DNA from: Flavobacteriales bacterium UBA1959
GTDB taxonomy: Bacteria; Bacteroidota; Bacteroidia; Flavobacteriales_D; Sanyastnellaceae
NCBI GenBank assembly: GCA_002336085.1
Contig: DDEH01000147.1
Coordinates: forward strand, 1 to 11,659
Length of the DNA stretch: 11,659 nucleotides
Direction of reading: 5' to 3'
The notes under the pieces were generated by a model. That model did not search any database and was not told the DNA's origin. It saw only the letters and a program-made list of their open reading frames with translations. A program made the translations under genes and the position numbers. Numbering within the stretch: the first letter of the stretch is position 1; the number at the start of each line of letters is the position of its first letter. Below are positions 6,851 to 11,659 of the stretch, in pieces.

Positions 6851-7795
6851 ATGCTCAACAGACGCCACCTCCGGATCAAGATTTTGCACATTTTGTACGC
6901 ATTCTATCAGGATGACAGTCATGATGTTGTGAATACAAAAAAGTCTTTGAACCATTCAATCAACAAGATGCATGAGCTGTATTTGCTGCTCTTGATGATG
7001 ATTGGCAGCATGCAAGGCTTTGCAATCGAGCGAATGGAAAACGGTCGAAAGAAGCAATTACCGACTCCAGAGGATTTGAATCCAAACACCAAGTTTGTCA
7101 ACAATAGCCCGTTACGCACCATAACGAACAGCAAAAAGCTGAAATCGGTGGCGAACGAAACCGGCGTTGGCTGGGGAGATCATCAGGAAATGCTTCGCAA
7201 AATATTCCGTGGACTAATAGACCATGAAGAGTATTTGGAATACATGAATTCCGAGGAGCGTAATTTCAAGCATGATCGGGAGTCGCTGATTCGCATGTTT
7301 CGAAAACATATGATCAACTCAGAATTGTTTCAAGACAATCTTGAAGAACTGAGTATTTTCTGGAATGACGACCTCGATCTGATGGCTTCTATGGTGATCA
7401 AGACGATCAAAACCATCAAAGAAGATGACGAGGATTTTGAGCTTTTGCCTTTGTGGCGTGATGACGAGGATGACAAGCAGTTTTTGGAAGTGCTTTTTTC
7501 CAAATCCTTGACCCAGGCGGAAGAGAATGAGGCGTATGTAACGGAAGCCGCGGCCAATTGGGAATTGGAACGAATTGCTCTTATGGATCGGATTCTCATG
7601 AAAATGGCACTCGCTGAAGCTCGCAATTTCCCGTCCATTCCTCTCAAGGTCACACTTAACGAGTACATCGAACTTTCCAAGTACTACAGTACCCCAAAGA
7701 GCCATGGATTCATCAATGGAATTTTAGATGAACTTTTCAGCAAGTTGAAAAAGGACGGAACCATCAAGAAAACAGGTAGAGGCTTAATCGAATGA
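6851..7795 (+). CDS. nusB: Transcription antitermination factor NusB (long Bacteroidota form)
   Basis: NusB with NusE (S10) binds the boxA RNA and helps assemble the antitermination complex on rRNA operons. The first residues, MLNRRHLRIKILHILYAFYQ, are the usual opening in this phylum. The recognisable NusB fold is C-terminal, about residues 215-300, with the hallmark ALMDRILMKMALAEA (243-257), IPLKVTLNEYIELSKYYST (263-281) and KSHGFINGILDELF (283-296). Between lies a poorly conserved, helix-rich and acidic stretch (for instance KEDDEDFELLPLWRDDEDD, 190-208). The protein is 314 aa against 139 aa in E. coli; the long form is normal in Bacteroidota. The start follows a promoter match closely. 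The stop overlaps the start of the DUF1573 gene by ATGA, implying translational coupling. Confidence 0.92.
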   Translation: MLNRRHLRIKILHILYAFYQDDSHDVVNTKKSLNHSINKMHELYLLLLMMIGSMQGFAIERMENGRKKQLPTPEDLNPNTKFVNNSPLRTITNSKKLKSVANETGVGWGDHQEMLRKIFRGLIDHEEYLEYMNSEERNFKHDRESLIRMFRKHMINSELFQDNLEELSIFWNDDLDLMASMVIKTIKTIKEDDEDFELLPLWRDDEDDKQFLEVLFSKSLTQAEENEAYVTEAAANWELERIALMDRILMKMALAEARNFPSIPLKVTLNEYIELSKYYSTPKSHGFINGILDELFSKLKKDGTIKKTGRGLIE

Positions 7796-8307
7796 TAGCA
7801 AAACCAGCTCCAGGATTGTCACACAAATCAAGCAAAAACAACTGGGCTTTGTTTGGAGTAATTTTGGCATGTGGTAGCTTCATTGCTTCATGCGGAATGC
7901 AGGACAATGGCGCAGTCACAACAGATTTGGTGCATATCGCCGCAACGGCCAGCAAACCACATGGAATCCATGCTGCACAGTCTTTTCCAGTAATTACTTT
8001 CGAGGACACATTGATTCATCTTGGAATCATTGCGGAGGGCCATGCAGAGGAGATCTCTTATGCTTTTGTCAATACCGGGGAATCTGCGTTGGTGCTAGCT
8101 GACGTGAGTACTTCATGTGGCTGTACAGTAGCCAACGACTGGCCAAAAACCGCGATTGCCCCCGGCCAAGGAGCGGAAATTAATGTTCGATTTGACAGCC
8201 AGGGCAGGACCGGTGAAAATAGAAAAGAAATTTTCGTTGTATCCAACACAACCCCCTCCACTACTACCCTCGTTCTGACCGCCGACGTCATTGGACCTAC
8301 GCGCTAA
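7792..8307 (+). CDS. DUF1573 lipoprotein
   Basis: A 171-aa lipoprotein with one DUF1573 domain. The n-region is unusually long (about 18 residues with three lysines), followed by a hydrophobic segment WALFGVILACGSF and the lipobox IASC, making C34 the likely lipidated residue. The domain spans about 68-167: FEDTLIHLGIIAEGHAEEI, then SYAFVNTGESALVLADV, then the family hallmark STSCGCT (106-112), and the closing beta strands KEIFVVSNTT and LVLTADVIG. The fold is immunoglobulin-like (related to ASPM/SPD-2/Hydin type domains). The biochemical function is not established; the gene commonly sits between nusB and yajC in Bacteroidota. The ATG at 7792 overlaps the nusB stop; no other in-frame ATG exists before the lipobox, so this start is secure. 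Confidence 0.88.
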   Translation: MIAKPAPGLSHKSSKNNWALFGVILACGSFIASCGMQDNGAVTTDLVHIAATASKPHGIHAAQSFPVITFEDTLIHLGIIAEGHAEEISYAFVNTGESALVLADVSTSCGCTVANDWPKTAIAPGQGAEINVRFDSQGRTGENRKEIFVVSNTTPSTTTLVLTADVIGPTR

Positions 8308-8312
8308 ATTTG
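8305..8312 (+). promoter_or_regulatory. Possible -7 element ahead of yajC
   Basis: TAAATTTG fits TAnnTTTG exactly and lies over the DUF1573 stop codon, about 25 bp before the yajC start. No TTG is present 17-23 bp upstream (the nearest, at 8291-8293, is only 11 bp away), so this may be chance in a gene end. Confidence 0.2.
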
Positions 8313-8337
8313 AAAGCAAACGATTTACATTCGCACC

Positions 8338-8652
8338 ATGAACCACCTATTTCTACAAGCCCAATCCGAAGGAGGCATGAGTTTCTTCATCCTCATTGGA
8401 GGCATGTTCCTAATCATGTACTTCTTCATGATTCGACCGCAAGTCAAGAAACAAAAAGAAGCCAAGGCTTTTCGACAGGAGCTCAAAAAAGGTGACAAAG
8501 TCGTCACGATTGGCGGCATCCATGGCAAAGTTGTGGACATGAATGAGCGCACCGTTTTGATCCAAGTTGATGGCGCCAAAATCCGCATCGAAAAGTCCGC
8601 ATTGAACGCTTCAGGAGAAGCGTCCGAAGAAGATATAAAGGCCAACTCTTGA
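8338..8652 (+). CDS. yajC: Preprotein translocase accessory subunit YajC
   Basis: YajC is a small inner-membrane protein that joins SecDF in the Sec holotranslocon. The 104-aa product (E. coli 110) has a short N-terminal periplasmic part, one membrane helix at about 14-32 (MSFFILIGGMFLIMYFFMI), the diagnostic IRPQVKKQKE directly after it (32-41), and the cytosolic KKGDKVVTIGGIHGKVVDM (50-68) that forms the small beta domain. The tail is acidic and variable. The gene lies 30 bp after the DUF1573 gene and only 3 bp before the antiporter gene, so it is likely cotranscribed with both. The ATG at 8338 gives the expected N-terminal length; M14 would remove most of the pre-helix segment. Confidence 0.93.
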   Translation: MNHLFLQAQSEGGMSFFILIGGMFLIMYFFMIRPQVKKQKEAKAFRQELKKGDKVVTIGGIHGKVVDMNERTVLIQVDGAKIRIEKSALNASGEASEEDIKANS

Positions 8653-8655
8653 CCA

Positions 8656-10146
8656 ATGAAACCGGTCACTCCAACCCTTGACAAACTCCCGTCATTGGGG
8701 TTGTCCTTACTGCCTGTTGTTGCTCTGATCAGCCTGCTGGCCGCGGATGTCATAGCTTTCGGTGAAGACAGTTCGTACGGGGCAAACCAAATAGCCATGC
8801 TCCTTGCTGCATTGGTTGCTGGAGTCATTGGTATGTTCCAAGGAACAAAGTGGAAACTGATTTCGGAAGCAATGTCCAATTCAGTAGCACAGACCACTGA
8901 AGCTCTATTGATTTTGCTCATGATCGGTGCTCTATCCGGCACGTGGCTTCTTGCAGGCATCATTCCCGCATTCATCCACTACGGCCTCCAAATTCTTGAA
9001 CCCGGTATTTTTCTATTTGCTGCCTGCATCATTTGTGGCGTGCTCTCTCTGGCCACGGGAAGTTCTTGGGGAACGGTTGGAACGATTGGTATAGCCTTAA
9101 TTGGAATAGGCACTGCACTTGGCTTGAGCGCCGGCTGGATAGCTGGGGCCATCATATCGGGCGCATATTTTGGCGATAAAATGTCTCCACTCAGCGATAC
9201 AACAAACATCGCTGCGGCCGTTGGTGGCACTGATCTTTTCACCCACATTCGATACATGATGTACACGACTGTGCCTAGCCTCATGGTGGCTCTCATTGTT
9301 TTCCTCATCGTCGGCTTTGGTGGAGGTGCCACAGATGGAGATTTCGAAGCCACTTTCGCCTCTGAATTGGGGTCAGCTGTATTCGGGACCTTTAATATTC
9401 ATATTGGTCTTTTCATTGCACCGGTTGCAGTTCTAATCATGATCATCAAGAAAGTTCCAGCCGCAGCGGCCCTATTTATTGGTGCAATATTGGGTGCTCT
9501 GACAGCAATCATTTTTCAACCTAATATCATTCAGTCCCTGACAACTTTGGGTTCTGAAAAGTCATTCGCATTGATGGCCTTCCAAACCAGCATTCAAGCC
9601 ATGGCGCTAGAAACACAAATTACCACAGGAAGTGAGCTGGCTGATCAATTGCTCAACTCAAGTGGCATGGCAGGCATGCTCAACACTGTCTGGCTCATCC
9701 TTTGCGCTACTGTTTTTGGGGCAGTTATGCAAGCCGCTGGAATGCTCCAGCGAATCACACAGGCCATATTGTCTGGGGTGCAATCCACCTTTAGTTTGGT
9801 TGCCAGATCAGTAGGTACATGCCTTGCGTTTAATGTATTAGCATCTGATCAATACCTCGCCATTATCGTTCCGGGCAACATGCTCAAAGATGCCTACGAG
9901 GAGCAAGGATTGGCTCCCGAAAACCTAAGCCGAACGTTAGAAGATGCCGGAACAGTGACCAGTGTGTTAATTCCATGGAATACATGTGGTGTCGCTCAAA
10001 GTGGCATCCTAGGAATCTCCACATGGACCTATTTGCCGTACTGCATTTTCAACTGGGTAAGTCCCATCATGACATTGGCCGTAGCTGGTTTTGGACTAAA
10101 TATCAGAAGTTTGCAGAATGCGAAAAAATCTGCGGCAAAGGCTTAA
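8656..10146 (+). CDS. nhaC: Na+/H+ antiporter of the NhaC family
   Basis: A 496-aa polytopic membrane protein with roughly ten to twelve hydrophobic segments, fitting the NhaC family (ion transporter superfamily), which exchanges internal Na+ for external H+ to hold pH and sodium balance. Family motifs visible are LATGSSWGTVGTIGIAL (132-148), SGAYFGDKMSPLSDTTNIA (168-186), and in the second half LAFNVLASDQYLAIIVPGNM (390-409) and SVLIPWNTCGVAQSG (436-450). The two sets face each other in an inverted-repeat architecture expected of the superfamily. The charged D174, D181 and D398 inside otherwise hydrophobic segments are candidate ion-site residues, an inference. A related exchanger of malate/lactate (MleN type) shares this family, so the physiological solute is not certain. 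It starts 3 bp after yajC, an arrangement that suggests operon expression rather than a functional link. Confidence 0.88.
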   Translation: MKPVTPTLDKLPSLGLSLLPVVALISLLAADVIAFGEDSSYGANQIAMLLAALVAGVIGMFQGTKWKLISEAMSNSVAQTTEALLILLMIGALSGTWLLAGIIPAFIHYGLQILEPGIFLFAACIICGVLSLATGSSWGTVGTIGIALIGIGTALGLSAGWIAGAIISGAYFGDKMSPLSDTTNIAAAVGGTDLFTHIRYMMYTTVPSLMVALIVFLIVGFGGGATDGDFEATFASELGSAVFGTFNIHIGLFIAPVAVLIMIIKKVPAAAALFIGAILGALTAIIFQPNIIQSLTTLGSEKSFALMAFQTSIQAMALETQITTGSELADQLLNSSGMAGMLNTVWLILCATVFGAVMQAAGMLQRITQAILSGVQSTFSLVARSVGTCLAFNVLASDQYLAIIVPGNMLKDAYEEQGLAPENLSRTLEDAGTVTSVLIPWNTCGVAQSGILGISTWTYLPYCIFNWVSPIMTLAVAGFGLNIRSLQNAKKSAAKA

Positions 10147-10184
10147 AATTTTGAACCGTTAAGAGCTTCGGCTGTTGCTAATCT

Positions 10185-11659
10185 ATGGCTTCGAAAAGAA
10201 ACACAACCGAGACCGCTGAACAAGCTTTCATTGAGGTGACGGGTGCGCGCGAGCACAATCTCAAAAATATTGATATTCGTATTCCGCGAAATCAACTAGT
10301 GGTAATTACGGGAGTGAGTGGTAGCGGTAAATCCAGCCTTGCTTTTGACACGGTCTACGCGGAAGGCCAGCGCCGTTATCTAGAGACTTTCTCCGCCTAT
10401 GCACGGCAATTCCTAGGAGGACTCGAACGACCTGCTGTGGATCAAATTACAGGCTTAAGTCCTGTGATCAGCATTGAACAGAAGACAATTTCAAAAAATC
10501 CCCGCTCCACTGTAGGAACAATTACGGAGGTTCATGATTTCTTGCGTTTGGCTTTTGCGCGAGCCTCCGATGCTTTTAGTCTGAGTACGGGCGAACCCAT
10601 GGTACGGTTCACTGATGAGGAAATCGTCGAACAGCTTTTTAAATCATTGAATGGCCAACGAATTCTTATCCTCGCCCCGCTCGTTAAAGGACGAAAAGGG
10701 CATTACCGAGAACTTTTTGAATCGGTTATGAAGCAAGGATATGTCCGAGCACGTGTTGATGGAGTGCTCGTTGAATTGGAGTCCGGAATGAAATTGGATC
10801 GTTACAAGGTGCACGACATAGAAGTCGTAGTCGATCGATTAGCGGTGAGCCTCGATGAAGAAACTCGCATACTCCGGTCTGTAAAAACCGCGCTCAATAT
10901 GGGAAAAGGTACCATGGGCGTGCTTCCTCATGAATCAAGTGATTTTCGACATTTTAGCCGCAACCTCATGTGTCCAACCACAGGAGAAGCATACCCCGAC
11001 CCCGAACCGAATTTATTTTCATTCAATTCGCCCTACGGAGCCTGTGAGCGTTGCAACGGATTGGGCGAAATCGCTGAAATTGAAGTTGAGTTGATTATTC
11101 CCGATGATTCCATTAGCATCAAAAAAGGAGGAATCACGCCTCTTGGAGACTTAAAAGGCAACCGAACCATGCGTATTATCGAGGCACTGCTCGCAGCTTC
11201 GGGAGACACTTTGAAAACAGCGATACGAGATTTAGACAATCGAGTGCTCAGCGAAATACTTTACGGATCTGAAGGCTCTATTTACTTACCGGGCAAAGCT
11301 GGGACAAAAGGAGTCCATGTACAATGGGAAGGCGTAATTGCAACAATTGAAGGCGCTGCTGATCGAAACAGCTCAATTCCTTTGCGCCGTTGGGCACGAA
11401 AATTCATGCAAAAAAAGCCCTGTCCTGCATGCGAAGGAACTCGCCTCAAACCTGTCAGTCTCCAATTCAAATTAGACGGCAAGAACATCGCTGAATTGGG
11501 CGCAATGGATTTGAGCTCTTTGGCTTCGTGGTTCGAAAACATTGAACCGAGATTGAGCGAAAAGCAGATGCTCATCCTTAAAGAGCCCCTAAAAGAAATA
11601 AGAGCTCGCCTTGGTTTTTTGGTAGATGTAGGACTCGACTACTTGGCTTTGGATCGCTC
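10185..11659 (+). CDS. uvrA: Excinuclease ABC subunit UvrA, N-terminal half (runs off right edge)
   Basis: UvrA is the damage-recognition ATPase of nucleotide excision repair; dimers load UvrB at lesions. The frame from ATG 10185 is open for 491 codons to the window edge, about half of a 940-aa protein. Walker A of the first ABC domain is GVSGSGKS (43-50), followed by YAEGQRRYLETFSAYARQFL (58-77) and GLSPVISIEQKTISKNPRSTVGT (90-112). The UvrB-binding and signature-I insert follows, then LFSFNSPYGACERCNGLG (277-294) and the KPCPACEGTRL region (411-421). The first zinc module is degenerate: C263 is followed by PTTG rather than a second cysteine, while C287 and C290 remain. Bacteroidota UvrA proteins often look like this, as does the TGEPMVRFTDEEIV replacement after FARASDAF. 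The last visible residues, VDVGLDYLALDR, lead into the signature motif beyond the edge. It begins 38 bp after nhaC; no strong promoter is evident in that gap (TTG at 10151 lacks a good partner). Confidence 0.95.
   Translation, partial: MASKRNTTETAEQAFIEVTGAREHNLKNIDIRIPRNQLVVITGVSGSGKSSLAFDTVYAEGQRRYLETFSAYARQFLGGLERPAVDQITGLSPVISIEQKTISKNPRSTVGTITEVHDFLRLAFARASDAFSLSTGEPMVRFTDEEIVEQLFKSLNGQRILILAPLVKGRKGHYRELFESVMKQGYVRARVDGVLVELESGMKLDRYKVHDIEVVVDRLAVSLDEETRILRSVKTALNMGKGTMGVLPHESSDFRHFSRNLMCPTTGEAYPDPEPNLFSFNSPYGACERCNGLGEIAEIEVELIIPDDSISIKKGGITPLGDLKGNRTMRIIEALLAASGDTLKTAIRDLDNRVLSEILYGSEGSIYLPGKAGTKGVHVQWEGVIATIEGAADRNSSIPLRRWARKFMQKKPCPACEGTRLKPVSLQFKLDGKNIAELGAMDLSSLASWFENIEPRLSEKQMLILKEPLKEIRARLGFLVDVGLDYLALDR

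Noticed and set aside
6709..6891. Upstream in-frame extension of the DUF4249 gene by 61 codons
   Set aside because: It overlaps the 5' end of nusB and both promoter candidates, and would bury the lipoprotein signal, which is complete when starting at 6708.
8325..8975. 216-codon open frame on the minus strand
   Set aside because: It is antisense to yajC and nhaC; its composition (many S, M, P, R) is what the reverse of a hydrophobic membrane gene gives, and there is no recognisable domain.
10185..11659. UvrA considered as an antibiotic-resistance or UvrA2-type paralogue
   Set aside because: The insert after the first Walker A, the FARASDAF and KGRKGHYRELFE segments and the overall spacing agree with the ordinary repair UvrA of Bacteroidota.
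1..11659. Search for defence, toxin-antitoxin, CRISPR, phage, IS or retroelement signals
   Set aside because: No direct-repeat arrays, terminal inverted repeats, target duplications, reverse transcriptase, nuclease or transposase motifs were seen; gene content is housekeeping and cell-envelope.

Overview
The window looks like ordinary chromosomal core genome from a member of the Bacteroidota, most likely a marine or aquatic Flavobacteriia-type bacterium; I cannot place the genus. Four things point there. There is a DUF4249 lipoprotein and a DUF1573 lipoprotein. NusB has the long (314 aa) form known from this phylum. Upstream of two transcription units there are exact matches to the Bacteroidota sigma-A promoter (TTG, 17-23 bp, TAnnTTTG). 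Start codons lack obvious Shine-Dalgarno sequences, which is usual in this phylum. I see no mobile element, CRISPR array, integrase, tRNA, rRNA or phage gene.

Left part (1-4108): the 5' end of a secreted protein leaves the window on the minus strand. Divergent from it is a tightly packed plus-strand run: a PepD-type dipeptidase, SurE, a small three-helix membrane protein and the lipid A disaccharide synthase LpxB. pepD and surE overlap by ATGA, the small gene starts inside the end of surE, and lpxB follows after 16 bp, so this is very probably one operon.

Middle (4087-6708): two minus-strand genes lie 12 bp apart, a DUF4249 outer-membrane-type lipoprotein followed by an exported DUF4140/DUF4139 (MuiA-like) coiled-coil protein. 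The last one converges on lpxB with a 22-bp overlap of the coding ends. Both products are predicted to be exported, and neither has an assigned molecular function.

Right part (6851-11659): divergent from the DUF4249 gene is a second plus-strand run: nusB (transcription antitermination), a DUF1573 lipoprotein, yajC (Sec accessory subunit), an NhaC-type Na+/H+ antiporter, and uvrA (nucleotide excision repair), which runs off the right edge. nusB and the DUF1573 gene overlap by ATGA, yajC and nhaC are 3 bp apart, and uvrA starts 38 bp after nhaC.

Nothing here amounts to a new biological system. The points most worth a second look are the uncharacterised membrane protein locked between surE and lpxB, the exported DUF4249/DUF4139 pair with no TonB receptor beside it, the overlapping convergent gene ends, and the degenerate first zinc site of UvrA.
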